Translations under genes and position numbers: made by a program
Notes under the pieces: generated by a model
Told to the model about the DNA's origin: nothing
Seen by the model: only the letters and a program-made list of their open reading frames with translations
The model's database searches: none
Shown here: piece after piece, positions 12,500 through 25,055 of the stretch
Layout: every line of letters starts with the position of its first letter
How positions within the stretch are numbered: the first letter of the stretch is position 1
NCBI GenBank assembly: GCA_003024785.1
Contig: PUQB01000304.1
Span: 62,001 to 126,000, forward strand
Direction: 5' to 3'
DNA from: Selaginella tamariscina
Taxonomy: Eukaryota > Streptophyta > Lycopodiopsida > Selaginellales > Selaginellaceae
DNA length: 64,000 nucleotides

Positions 12500-14430
12500 T
12501 CAGATCTAGCATGTTGTTAGCACTGATAGTCGTCATTATTAGTTCGTACCTACTATAAGTTGCTGCTTCACCGTTCGGCCTCCTTCTAAGCTACCGCTCA
12601 TTTGTGTATGTTGGTCGTCTAACGGTGGACAAACCACCGTCAACCAGATGCTTGGACTTACTTATTGACACGTCCTTAGGCCATGCTTTCTTCATCCTGT
12701 CCTACACCGTAATGCTTGCGGTAGGTGGCAACTTCTCTCTTTATTGCGTGGCAATCGTTGCATCCTGAAGCTCAATGGCCCCCTATAGTTTGGCCGCATT
12801 TCCTGCTCCTGGGTCTGTGTAGCTGGTTCTCCAGTTCCTTGACTTGCTTGAGCTTGTTGCAGCTCTTGTTCCTTGACTGCAAGCTACTACTTATGATGGT
12901 GTGTGTACTCCTCTACCTTTTTGATTGTGGTTTGTAGCTGGTCCATTGGTGTAGCTCCTCCTAACTGCCAGTCTCTTGGGCTTTCATGAACTCCCTCCTT
13001 TTGTTCAAGCCTTGTAACAAGCTCATGAATTCTACCGTGCTTTCTCCACTATGTCATGCTCGTGGTCGGCTCAAGTTGGTTGTGGAGCCACTTGAGGCCC
13101 TCGTGTAGCTTGTTGAGGCCCATAGCTAGTGCGATGTAGGTCTCCTCTGCGTGCTTCCACTTCCTCTTTGCCCATATCCCTTGGCTTCTTTATGAGCAGC
13201 CCGATACCATTTTGTGAGCTTACCTACTATTGCATCGTGCTCTTGGCCACCCCCATGAGGTCCAGGTCATTGTAAAACCCCACTGCTTTTCCTAATTCGG
13301 TCAAAAGCCTTTGTGAGTTTGATGTGGGTCGAAGAAGCCCACTGCCAGTTGGCATGGAAGTGCTAGTAGGCCCATTCTTGGAATCTTCCGCTCACCTCTG
13401 GGTCAGTTGGTTGTGATAGCCTTGTAGGGTTTCTAGCCGCTTCTTACGGTACCTATGTTGGGTTAGGTTGTAACTAGGAACACTACCATAGGAATTGCTG
13501 TTGGATTTCATGGTTGGAGATCTCTACTCCTTCTAGCAAGGGTTTATGAACTTGGGCTACTCATGCTTGGGGCATCATCTCTCGCCTGCTTTCGTGATGA
13601 CTCTGGGGTTTCTGGCTACTTCCCTTGCTTGCTTGGCTTGTTCCGACATGCTCTCCCTCCTCCGTGTCTCCTATAGTGTCAAATTAGAGATGCGTTGATA
13701 TGGGAGTTGGAACTTAACTGATCAACCATGCGGTCATGATGCCAATATGGCCGGTGTGGAGAGCTTCCACCTTGTCCCCCTCGAATCCCGTTGATACCGT
13801 GGTTCAATGCGGGATCATGTAGTGCCTGAGCGGTCTGCTCAATCCACCATGACTCCCTCCTAGGCGCTGCAAAGGGCTTTGCCAGTCGTGTGGCAATCCA
13901 TCTCTTCATTTTTTGGTGAACATGAAGGCCGCGAGTGCCAATAACTCGTCCACCTCCTCTCCTTCCTTTATGATGAGCTTGAACAGTGATACCTTGTCCC
14001 TCTTTCTAGGGAACCTCTGGTGCTCGAGCTTTGGCAATCCTCTAGCACTAGATTGCCCTTTGGTAGTTGGAACACTACAACCAACTTGTTGATCCCTATG
14101 TAGTAGGATGTGTTGTCTCCTAAGCTGAATCGAATCCCCAATCATCTGGTCTTACCGATCTCTAGCTATGCAGATTGGATGAACCATTGGTTGTCTCGAC
14201 AAACCATGGGTTCTCCACTTCTCCTCAAGAGAGGTTAAAGAACCATTTGTCTTCTGACCTCCTGAACGTTGGATTGCTCAATCAAATCCTTGAACTAGGA
14301 GTACTTGAGTGTGATGAGCTTTGTTATCCTCTCCTAGCCTCTATAGACATCAATGAATGCTGGCCTATTACGTTCATCCATTCTGTTGCATGGGGTCGGA
14401 GGAGTGTTAGATTGTTCTGTTGGAGGTGAA
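12500..14430 (-). other. Unassigned, decayed coding-like region
   Basis: This 1.9-kb stretch is less AT-rich than its neighbours and has broken open frames on the minus strand, for example 13906-14145 (with KDKVSLFKLIIKEGEEVDEL-like composition) and 13679-13909. At about 12850-13150 one minus-strand frame reads like a Gln/Glu-rich coiled coil (KEQELQQAQ). Its place inside a retroelement nest suggests gag or accessory sequence of an old LTR element, but no diagnostic domain is visible and I do not assign a family. Confidence 0.25.
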
Positions 14431-14859
14431 GTGTACCTACTGCAGAGTGAGAGGAAACATGTGCCCTAAGTTTACTTCTATCGTCCTTTTAAGAGTGCGC
14501 AGTCCTCATGATATCATCTAAGGTGATTGACGCGTTTACCCTTGTGCCTTAATTGCATAATGATGACACCGCCCAACCATCATTACCTTTGTAGTACGTG
14601 CCTTATGCGTGTGTCCACCATGTGACCAAGCTGGCCACACGTTGTCACAAAAAAATTTGGACCATTGCCTTGGTAGCCCCTATATGCATGTAGTAGACTA
14701 GTCTTCGATTTCACTTTACTATTCCCCTTTATTGTCTTTTCTTACATAGTCAAACTAGTCAACATTATTATGCAAATGCATATAGTTAGTGCTTGCTTTG
14801 ACCAAGCACCTCTTTTTGTCTTTTTTTCATGCACCTTTCTTGTCACCTTCCTAAATCAA

Positions 14860-15155
14860 AGTCAAGCTCACCTTCTTCCATAACCTTCACCATTTATGGG
14901 TCAAGTCAACCTTCTTCCATAACCCCCACCATTTATGAGTCAAGTCAACCTTCTTCCCATAACCCCCACCATTTATACCTTTTCTATAACCCCACCATTT
15001 ATGAGTCAAGTCAACCTTTTCCATAACCCCACCATTTATACCTTCTTCCATAACCCCCACCATTTATGAGTCAAGTCAACCTTCTTCCATAACCCCCACC
15101 ATTTATACCTTCTTCCATAACCCACCATTTATGAGTCAAACCCACCTTTTTATGT
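14860..15155 (+). repeat. Minisatellite, alternating units of about 30 and 39 bp
   Basis: About nine degenerate tandem units are built on CCATAACCCCCACCATTTAT, most with a leading TCAAGTCAACCTTCTT and alternating with a shorter form starting ACCTTCTT. A TATA-like GAGTATATAAAAAACC lies at about 15199-15215, and AATAAG/AATGAAATA-type signals follow at about 15310-15360. The arrangement resembles the promoter end of an LTR, but I could not define LTR boundaries. Unit spacing is too irregular, and flanking cas genes are absent, for a CRISPR reading. Confidence 0.6.
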
Positions 15156-15926
15156 AACCCCCCAGCTTACACCCTTACCTTACCTACATGCTATTATTTT
15201 GAGTATATAAAAAACCAAGGCTCAAGGGGTTGAAGATATAGAGAGGGGGAGAGATATAGATAAATAGATAGTCTCAAGCTTTTTCTTTTTTCTTTTTCCT
15301 TTCTTTATGAATAAGTGTAAGGAGATTATATTATTTTGTGTGTGCTTTTATAATGAAATATAAAAATTAATTAGTGAAAAGATGTTTTATGCTATGAGTT
15401 TCATCTATTTTCCTTTCCTTTTCTTTTCTTTTCTTCATGTGTGTGATCATTAACAAGGACTACTATGATGCATTATCACTAAAGCCATCAAGTCCCAAAC
15501 ATATGAGTCCTCGAGTGATTTTTATTCGACATGTTTTTAGTGCGGTGAGCGTGGAATGCTAATGTGCGTTGTTTATAAATTTTTTATGAACTTAAGTGTC
15601 CTTTTTGGAGAAAGTTCTTTCAACTTCCAAAGTCTCTTCAAAAATCAAATATTGAAAAGCATCCACATGGTTTGCTTTAAATAACAAGTTGGTGGTCATT
15701 TAAGCAGGAGATTTGAATTCAAGTTTGGAATATAACTTGTAATTGCGAATATGTTTTTAAGGAGGCAAGAGGCGAACCGAGCATGGATCAAGATTTGGCA
15801 CTCATGTAGTAGTGGTGATATCGATAAGGCACATTGTTTGTGTATGGATCTTCCATACATCATTCTCACATTGCAATCGTAATAGTATTTGTTGGATTCA
15901 TCCAAATCTTTGGGAATCTTGTGGAA
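15156..15926. other. Possible LTR remnant and unassigned sequence
   Basis: After the TATA-like box near 15200 come pyrimidine tracts (TTTTTCTTTTTTCTTTTTCC near 15280) and AT-rich sequence. From about 15700 to 15925 there is a short region with coding-like character on the plus strand (CNCEYVFKEARGEPSMDQD) that I cannot assign. It ends exactly where an LTR of the 1.7-kb family begins. Confidence 0.25.
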
Positions 15927-16980
15927 TGTCATAGTTTTTAATATGACTTGACCCTTTACTTTGGACGTTGACTATTGTTACCTACTGTACTATGTTGATG
16001 GACTCTAAATTAGTAGGAAAACATGCCCTCTTAATGCACTTGGGTATCTGGTGATGGTCCGGCCGGGTATCTTAGGTATTTACAGAAACTCTAAGCGAAG
16101 CTAGAACTTTACCTTCTAGAAACTCACCCCCAATTTTGACATCCTAGTTAGGTTGATTGGTTAATGTAGATGAGTTCGGCGTGTTTAGTAGGGTTAGGAA
16201 CACCCTCAAGGTTTCCCTAGCCCTAGGGTTGCCCTAACCCACGCCCAAAACCCCACCCCCTTGGGTAGGGTTTTAGGGTTAAAGTTAAGCTAAGTTAAAC
16301 ACTCTCTCATTAACTTAATAAGGGACTAGCTAATTTCGTGCCAGCCCACTTACACATTCAGGAGGGGGGGGGGACTCATCACATAAATAAGGTAGAGTAT
16401 GTAGGAGTGAGGGTTCATGGGTTCATGACTGAGCTCGTTACTCTTCTCCTGGTGCAAGCTCTAACTTGTGTCGTCAAGCACAACCTCTGTTGTGCCACCC
16501 TAACTAACTTTCAGATGACAGGGGTACGTCCCACCTTTGGGTAGTTACCCTTAACGTTGACGAATCCATGCCTAGGAGGTCTTTGTGAGAATGCACGTTC
16601 CAAGAGGCAGAGGTTGAGGCTTGTCTCCAGCCTCCTCCTCCATGTCAAGCTAAGAGCAACACTCACAGCTAAGCAAAACACGTTCATGTCCTTGTCCAAC
16701 TGTGGTCGTGGGTTCTTGATTAACAGGGTTTCCTTACTGAGTCCTGAGGGATAATTGAGGGGTTCTAGAGTTGGCATTTATGAGCCACATTTGTGGCACT
16801 TGGTGCAACTCTTGAATCTAAAGTTATGGCATGATAGCCCACATCGTGGAAGGCAGTGTCACATGAAGATGTAACACTGGACTAAACGTCACATTGATAC
16901 AATGCCCAAGGCATGCCCTTTGGGTTGTGTCATGGGTTTGTCGCCAAGGGGTTGGAATTTTGTGAAGGATGGTTGTGGAC
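15927..16980 (+). mobile_element. LTR of the 1.7-kb family, copy E (truncated)
   Basis: Plus-oriented LTR starting TGTCATAGTTTTTAATATGA. It matches the first two thirds of the family consensus closely, including a block of 16 or more G/C at the CAGCCCACTTACACATT step that is shared in inverted form with 17807-19521. It is lost after a GGTTTGTCGCCAAGGGGTTGG block near 16950. Copy E and copy F together form a large, imperfect inverted repeat around 17.0-17.8 kb. Confidence 0.65.
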
Positions 16981-17806
16981 TATGGGTTATCATCATGGGG
17001 CAATATGGATGCATTACTGAAGTCAAATCTTTTAATAATTAATTAATTTATCTTAGTATTATTCTAATATTATTTAATTATAAAAATGTGGAAACATAGC
17101 TGTCAACATTACAAACATATAGTCCATAGAAACACAGCATATTGATATTCGTGAGATACACCTCCAATACAAGCCCACATCGGACCTTCTAACCGACATA
17201 CTTACACTCTTGGAAACATGCACTATAATGAGAGTTTATTTTACACTTTATGTCAAATGTAGTTTTATTCTTATGTTTGAATATGCCCCTTCTCCCGAAG
17301 TCAAAGACGCACATTTAACATAAACCTTTCCCCGTTTGAACACTATTGTTGGACCCAATATTGAATCTTGACATGAGCCAAAACTCAATGGACACTCTGT
17401 TTTGAAATCATAAAGTAAAAAAGAAAAATTTTCAATAATGTGTAGAATAGGATATCACAAGACCCATTTCACAAGACTGAGTTTGTAAGCCAGAACAAAC
17501 TAGCATGCCATGTCTGTAAAAGTATATGGTAAAGTAACTTAGATGACCATAAGGTAAAATAACTTGGCATACAACTTAGAAGTTGACCTCCAAATGTTAC
17601 TTTGACGTTGAAGTCCATAACCCACACCCACTTATGAAGTAGATGTTCTCTGAAGAGTTATAGATCTCATGACCAATCTCTACGCAGAATTCAAACGTTA
17701 TTTGGAAGTGATAAAGTACTTCAAAATTTAGAACTAACTAAACCTTGAAACACTCTACAACTTTAAGCAGTCCTACTAACCATAGAGAATAGGCTTTGAT
17801 ACCAAT
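16981..17806 (-). mobile_element. Non-coding internal remnant and tRNA-Met primer site
   Basis: AT-rich sequence with no recognisable coding region lies between inverted LTR copies E and F. At 17792-17804 the plus strand reads GGCTTTGATACCA, the complement of a primer-binding site TGGTATCAAAGCC. That differs by one base from the usual plant initiator tRNA-Met site, and it lies two bases from the end of copy F. This orients copy F as the 5' LTR of a minus-strand element whose internal part has decayed here. Confidence 0.5.
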
Positions 17807-19521
17807 TGCTATAGTTTTAACCTGAAGGGCCAACACGTGGCTGTCAAGTGGCCATTCGACGTCATCACCCTGTGTGAGCAACGCTAAGTCTTTTAAGGTA
17901 ACCCTAAGAGTTTGACTTAGAGGCCCAATTAGGCAGAAGACTTAGAGTTCTACCCTAAGTCCCCTAGAATGACCATCCCCTGAACCCTAGAGGATAACCC
18001 AAGTAGACTTTAGCCAGTAGACCTAGACAAGCTCATGCCCTAACCCACAAAGGAGATGTGTTTCACACATACCTCCATGACAAAGCTAAGGCATTGTCAC
18101 TTACCCCTGGAGGAATCACCTCCATCCGGGAGTACAACCCCTTTAGGGTGACAAGGGGTACACTAAACCACGTTTAACCCCTAAGGGTTTGAGTGGCCAA
18201 GTCATACCCTAGACCTGGATTAGTACTTAATGAAAACACGAGTGTGCGCTATAGGAAGACACGAGTGTTCTGTTAAGCAAACTCCCTAAGGCTAGGTTAC
18301 CTTGCGAGTGTCTCACGAAAGGGCTCATGCTATCAAGCTTAGCTTGTTCAACCCTTGGAATCTAAGGGGAACATTCCCCTAGCTAAGTGTGCCAAAGCAC
18401 ACCTAGTTACGAGACCTAACCTCCTTTGAGCGGATGCCCAAGGCTTAGCACTCTAGTGCAATAAAGCATATATGTTTGCCAGAGTATCCAACCCCTTGGT
18501 GACAAACCCATGACACAACCCTAAAGGGCATGCCTTGGGCATTGTATCATAGAAATGTCTAGTCTAGTGTTACATCTTCATGTGACACTGCCTTCCACAA
18601 TGTGGGCTATCATGCCATAGCCCTTAGATTCAAGAGTTGCACCAAGTGCCACAAATGTGGCTCCTAAATGCCAACTCTAGAACCCCTCAATTATCCCTTA
18701 GGACTCGGTAAGGAAACCCTGTTAATCAAGAACCCACGACCACAATTGGACAAGGACATGAACGTGCCTTGCTTAGCTGTGAGTGTTGCTCTTAGCTTGA
18801 CGTGGAGGAGGAAGCTAGAGACAAGCCTCAACCTCTGCCTCTTGGAACATGCATTCTCACAAGATTTCCCAGGCATGGATTCTTCAACGTTAAGGGTAAG
18901 TTACTCCAAAGGTGGGACGTACCCTTATCATCTGAAAGTTAGGGCGGCACAACATAGGGTTATGCCTTGACAACACAAGTTAGAGTTTGCACCGGAGAAG
19001 AGTAACAAGCTCAGTCATAAACCCATGAACCCTCGCTCCTACATACTCTACCTTATTTATGTGACGGAGCCCCCCCCCCCCCCTTCCTGAATGTGTAAGT
19101 GGGCTGGCACGAAATTAGCTAGCCCCTTATTAAGTTAATGAGAGAGTGTTTAACTTAGCCTAACTCTAACCCTAAAACCCTACCCAAGGGGTGGGGGTTT
19201 TTAGGGCGTGGGTTAGGGCAACCCTAGGGCTAGGGAAACCCTAAGGGTGTTCCTAAACCTACTAAACATGCCGAACTCATCTACATTAACCAATCAGCCT
19301 AACTGGAATGTCAAAATTGGGGGTGAGTTTCTAGAAGGTAAGTTCTAGCTTCGCTTAAAGTTTCTGCAAATACCTAATGACACCTGGCCGAACCATCACC
19401 AATACCCAAGTGCATTAAGTGGGCCTGTTTTCTACTACATTAGGGTCTATCAACATAGTATAGTAGGTAACAACAATCAACATCCAAAGTAAAGGGTCGA
19501 GTCATAGTAAAAACTATGACA
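17807..19521 (-). mobile_element. LTR of the 1.7-kb family, copy F (best preserved)
   Basis: A 1,715-bp minus-oriented LTR with TG...CA ends. Its left end is TGCTATAGTTTTAACC and its right end is the palindrome GTCATAGTAAAAACTATGAC. It defines the family: a perfect 8-9-bp hairpin at the LTR's own 5' end, CCCTAA-rich middle blocks and a primer-binding site just outside its 3' end. The open frames inside (18668-18970 and the mirror frame at 16511-16777 in copy E) are shared repeat sequence. I cannot place the family as gypsy or copia, because no internal coding region is attached. Confidence 0.7.
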
Positions 19522-19599
19522 CAGTGGAGTGTAAAGTTTGGTGAAGCAAGAGTATTGCATGTGTTGTAAGAGGTTCGATTGTGCTTATTAATGTAACAA

Positions 19600-19985
19600 G
19601 TCAATTTTGATGAAACATACAAGCCAAAGAAGCAAGTTGTGAGTGTAGGGGTCATGTTAATTAATTTAGTAGGGAAGTGAATCAAAATTTCTAAGCCAAC
19701 TTCTAATGCTAATTCTTGCAATAAAGCAGAGTATTCTACATTGATCTGAGGATTGAAGGAGGCAAGGAGATAAGGAGTAAAGAACATGGTTGTAGTTGGT
19801 GACTCTAAGTTGTTGGTGAACCAAGTGCAAGGTCAATAGAAGGTGAAAAAGCTTAAGTTGTTGGTGCTTTCTGAGCATGTTCAAGATCTCAAAAGGGGGT
19901 TCAATACTTTTGAAATAAAGCATGTTCCCAAAGAGATAATCTAGACGTTGATGAGCTTGCACAAAGAGGGGCATTGCTTTGTTAA
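19600..19985 (+). mobile_element. RNase H-like domain fossil
   Basis: A broken plus-strand coding fragment resembles the plant/archaeal-type RNase H fold: an AEYS block, then VVVGDSKLLVNQVQGQ, then FEIKHVPKE. The acidic positions of the usual AEY and GDS motifs are visible. It lies between LTR copy F and a gypsy gag. The domain occurs in some plant gypsy lineages as an extra RNase H and also in plant nuclear RNase H genes. Its broken state and location favour a retroelement fossil. Confidence 0.5.
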
Positions 19986-19999
19986 AGTGACATCTCTTT

Positions 20000-22900
20000 G
20001 TCTACTTGTAATAAAGTGAAACCCTTGCCATTTTTACATTTGTAAAGATGGTGTCTATTCTAGTATATCATGGTTTGCAAAATGAGGATGCAAATTGATA
20101 TTTTCATTCATTTAAGTGAGCATGCATTTTGAATAGAGATAGAAGTTCTACCACTTGGGTTCAAGTGGTTTGAGCGTCAAATGAGTGATGTTAAGGCTAG
20201 TTGGGATAGGTTGAGTGAGGCTTTTCTAACAAGTATGGGAAGCCAAAGACGTTGAATGAGGTCATGAAACAATTGGATGAATTGAGGCAAAACGAAGAAG
20301 AGTGTGAAGGCATTCAGTGAACATGTGTTGGAGCTTCAATGTAAGCTATGAAGCGGTTTGGGAGTGGAGGCGTCCAAAGAAATGGAGGATGCATCCAAAG
20401 AGTCCAAGCTGGTTGTCGAAATAGATGCATTGGTGTTCAACAAGTTTGTTATTTAGATTAAAGTCAATATTATGTCAGAAGGAAAAGAACACAGAGCCTA
20501 GTAACTTGCATGAAGCTATAATGAAGAAGAAGGTACTTCTCATGGATGATAAAGCCTCAATCTCAACAGTAGCACCATAACCAAGGTTGGCATCAATTCC
20601 ATAAACACCTCAAGTTGTGATTCCCAAAATCATCTGAGTTGGAGAGTAGTATTGCCAAATTAACTTCAATCTCAACAAGCTAAGTTGCATTTGCTTCAAG
20701 CAAAGCCAAAGGACCAAAACCTCCAAGGCCACCTAGGGATGAGCTAATGTCACTTGTTACATTTATAAACAACAAGGTCATTATGCCACTGAATGTCAAC
20801 AACCACGACCACATGTGACATGTTTTACATGTAAACAGGTGGGACACTATGCAAATGAGTGTCCTCAAAACCTCAATCAACTCCTGCACCACAACAGAGG
20901 GACCAACCTAGTGTTCATTTGGTGGATTAACAATCAAGCAAGGTTCTCTTAGGTCTTAAGAGAGCCAGAGGGAGCAACAAGTAGCAACCTGAACAATGGA
21001 GACACGTGCAAGAAGAAGAAAGGAAGAAGGCACGACAAGGTTGGACAGGATATGGGGATTGGCAAAGGGCAAAGGAATATTCAATTGTCGAGGATCTAGG
21101 AATGCTCGTGCCAACATTACAGTTGCACAATTATTGTCAAAATGCCCAAGCTTGAGGAGGAGCTTCGAACAAGGGATTAGTACTCATATGAAGAAGGTAC
21201 GTCTAGTGGTGAGGATGAGGTGATGCGAATGTATGATAATAAGAAATCCAATACGAATGCCGTGGCACAATTGTGGATGTGGTAGTAGATGGAATATGTG
21301 CAACGTGTTTAGTAGATGGTGGTGCAAGATCAATGTCATGAGTAGCTGGTTGATGAAGAAACTTAGTCTCAAGTGCAACCAACCATTGAATTGGGGAATT
21401 AGGATGGTAGATGATCAATGTGTCAAGTTAATTGGAATGATTATTGACTTGCTAATCACAATGCACATGATAATTACCTTTATAATGTGCATGTCATGCA
21501 ACTACTATGAGATGCACATAGTTATCCTATGATTTTGGGTCGACCTTGACTTTATAAGGTTGATGCTCAAAATTATTGAAAAAGAGGGGAGATGATTATT
21601 AGTCATAAGTCAAACGAGTGACAATAATATCAAAGAGAATACAACAAAGGTTGTAGATAAGGAGTCATCTTCTAGTGAGGAATATGACTCTAGTAATAAT
21701 AGAGGTGACAACCACGGATTTGAGAGTGAGCAAAGGAAAAGAAGTTGTATGCCCTCAAGTAGTTCTAGGTTGCTACGCGTGTGGAGCCTCACGATAGACA
21801 TGAAGTTATGATCAACAACTCACCTAGGAGTAAGAGGCTAAGAATGAGTAGTAGGGGTTGTTGAAAAGGGAGCATGAAAAAGTGATGGCAACAAATTTGA
21901 GGCAAAGGAAGTGGCATAACAAGCTTTTTGGAGAAATGCTTAGTCAAGTTTGATTCTTAAGGAGAAGGAGCAACACATGGGCATGCTATTAAAGTTCCCC
22001 AAGTTGTTTGCGACATCATATAAGGAGCTTTTTAAGTAAATATTGTGCAACATGAGATTCCACTTAAACTAGGTATGAGAGAAGTTGTGCAAAAGGCTTA
22101 CATGATGGGTCCTTTGAAACAAAGCATAGTTTATGAGGAGGTTGTGAAGCTACAACGTTTGAATTTCATTTTTAAGGTCAAATTGGGTTTCTCATGTGGT
22201 TGTAGCCCCAAAGAAAATGGTAAGTGGCGAGTTTGTGCCAATTTCAAATTATTAAATGATGGCACATATCGAGATCATTACCCCATTTCTTTCATGGATG
22301 AGATACTAAACGAGGTGATAAGACATAAAATGTATACATTTTGTGATCGGTACTTAGATTAAATTCAAGTCAGGATTTGAGAAGAGGACTAGTTAAAGAC
22401 CACCTTTACCACACCATGGGGAACCTTCGCTTATAGAGTGATGTCGTTTGGTCTCACAAATACTCTAGCAATGTTTCAATTATTAATGAACAAGGTGTTT
22501 GAACCATATCTTGGTTTATTCATTAGGGTTTACTTCAATGACTTTTGCATCTATAACAATAAGATGAGCCACTTGGAGAAGGTTCCAGAGGATGGATGAT
22601 GCAAAAGGATGCTTGAAAAGTGACAGATTGGTAGTACTAAGGGCACCTTAGTAGGACATGTGATATTAAAGGATGGCATTAAGCCAGGTAAAGACAAGGT
22701 AGATAAACTACTCATATTGCCAGCTTCAACTTGTGTTAAGGAGGTACGAAACTTTGTAGGGTTGGCATGATATTATTGCAAATTTGCAAAGGGATTTGTA
22801 GAGATGGCATATCCATTGAACCAACTACTTTGCAAGGGAGTTGCATTTTAATGGACATCTTTATGTCAAACATCGTTTCAGCAGCTCAAAATTGCACTAA

Positions 22901-24350
22901 GTTCATATCCAATTTTGATGGCACCTAGATGAGAGGTGTTGTTTTTTGTTAATCTTAGCATTGGAGAAGTTTTGATCAATATGATCCTGATGCAAAAGGG
23001 GACAAGTGGATACTTGTTTTTTGTTTATTATTTAGGAAGACAATTACAAAGGTAGAGCTCAACTACCCATTGTTGGAGAAGCAAGCAACAACAATCATAT
23101 ATATAGTTGAGAAGCTCAAGAATTACTAATGGGGGAGTCACTTTGTTTTCCTCATCAACAATGCAACACTTAAGTACATTGCCAACAAGCTTGGGCTCAC
23201 AAGGAAGTTTTTAGGAAGATCATGACCTTGGATGAGTACAATTTCGAGTTTCAACATAAGAAGAGCACAAGAGTGGGTCTAGCAGAAATGTTGAACCAAG
23301 GTGACATTGAGAAGTTTTACTATCTCTTGAAGATTTGTGCTTTTTCACCCGACTTGGAGGATTATCAAGAAATCTATGATTTCTTGATCAATGAGACATT
23401 TCCAAAAGTTTGTACATTAACCTAATAGAAGAAGATCATGTGCCAATTTCAACTCTATATGGTGATAGGTGAGCTACTTTATAGGATAGGGTGAGAGGGT
23501 GTGCTTTGATGAGTAGTGGGCCATTAAGAGAGAAAATAGATCATGGAGCAATGTCCTGAAGGATATTGCAGTGGACACTTCTTTCACGACTATACTTCTA
23601 GGAAGATAGTCAATGCAGGATATTTTTAGTCGACCCTCATCAAGGATGTTAAGGAGTAGTGTTCGACTTGCTAGGTTTGCCAAACGTTTGGAAGAAGAGT
23701 GTTGTGCAAAGAACCTTTGCATCTTATTTTACCAACATGTCTATTCGAGAAGGGGGGAATAGACTTTGTTGGTTCCTTGCCTCTGTTCAAGCTTGTACCA
23801 AGAAGATTGCAACAAATTTCATCATCAATAATATTGTCACCAGGTTTGGGTGTCCTTAGAGCTTCTTCTTTCTTAGATGTCCATCACATGAGTTATTACC
23901 CTCAAACTAATGGATTGGTGGAGCGGATGAACATATTAACTAAGCTTGCAATGGATCATAAGAAGGATTGGGACAAGTGGTTACTAGCAACACTTTGGGC
24001 TTTCAAAACAAACACACAAAATTGTAATCAAGTACACACTATTTTAATTAATTTATGGTATAGAAGCAATACTCCCAATTAAGCTGAAGATATCAAGCTT
24101 CTGTCTAAAAATGAAGCATGGACTTGAAGATGATGAGGACTTGCAAGTGAGGTTAATTCATTTAGAGAGCTTGGATGAATCAGAAAGACAAGCCTTGCAA
24201 CTTATGGAGGCAAGTTCAATAAAAAGATTTGAGAACAACCACTCTAGGTGGGGTGAACTAGTGATGCAATATGATAGTCGATTAGATAAGACCTTCTTAA
24301 AGAAGTTCTTACCAAAATGAGATGGACCTTGGTTTGGTCTTTCCATGGTT
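20000..24350 (+). mobile_element. Decayed Ty3/gypsy gag-pol
   Basis: A long plus-strand element remnant with many breaks. Gag lies at about 20080-20900 and ends with two CCHC-type zinc knuckles (about 20750-20870). A protease-like region is at about 21280-21420 (CLVDGGA). Reverse transcriptase is at about 22040-22560, followed by an RNase H/connection region to about 23300 and integrase at about 23640-24010 (GGIDFVGSLP, then YYPQTNGLVERMN). A post-integrase tail lies at 24110-24330. The order protease-RT-RNase H-integrase is that of Ty3/gypsy. No LTRs or target duplications were recognised, so the ends are approximate. It looks ancient. Confidence 0.75.
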
Positions 24351-24379
24351 GACGTTGAAACTTTCTCTCGTGCACCACA

Positions 24380-24990
24380 AACTCATGTCTAGAAGTTCAT
24401 GTGCCTTCTGCACTTCCGACATCCTCTATGCCTCCTACACCTAGTCCCACCAACCCGGCTAGCACAACGGTTCACAATACTTTACCTGACATTCTTACTC
24501 TTTTGGCTGCTCAAGAGCATGAGCCATGGATTCAACATCTTCATGTGGCATTCATTGCACCTAAGCCTCATGAGGACATTCAATTACAGCAATATTCATC
24601 TCAATTTTGTCTATGGAAGTAATTATTATTTTTTACAAAAACAAATCCTAATGCTTCTTCACGATTGGTCATCCCCATTGAGTTTGTGTCAATGTACTTG
24701 TATGCCTTCCATGACTCGCCTTTGGGAGGTCATTTTGGAGCAGCCAAGATCCTAAACAAGTTGCATACTTGTTTCTAATGGCCACAAATGCATTCACAAT
24801 CCAACAACAATGCAGCTAGGCGAACTATAATGGGAAGGAGGATCTAGACACAACATGTATGAGGAGAGGATTAGAGTTTTGCATGCCATATAAGAGTGTG
24901 TGAATGTGTTAGTATTGGTTTGTTATCAAGCAACACCTTTGGCAAGTGGTCCATAATGCGCTAGAGCAAGCTCAGACTTCATTACGTACA
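24380..24990 (+). mobile_element. Second gypsy fragment (integrase zinc-binding region)
   Basis: A short broken fragment at about 24690-24800 reads HDSPLGGHFGAAKILNKLH, the typical N-terminal zinc-binding region of a plant gypsy integrase. It lies after the integrase tail of the preceding element, so it must come from a different copy or a rearrangement. The Pro/Thr/Ser-rich frame at 24401-24622 before it is unassigned. Confidence 0.5.
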
Positions 24991-25055
24991 TTAACAAGTA
25001 TAATGACCATGCATAGTTTGTCATTCTTTGAAATATTTATGTGTGCACCCCATAT

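Noticed and set aside
14860-15155. CRISPR-like array
   Set aside because: Units are directly adjacent and degenerate with no unique spacers, and the genome is a plant nucleus. It is a minisatellite.
17780-17806. tRNA gene
   Set aside because: The tRNA-Met-like sequence is only the 13-base primer site next to an LTR. No cloverleaf or A/B boxes are present, and no tRNA gene was found elsewhere in the window.
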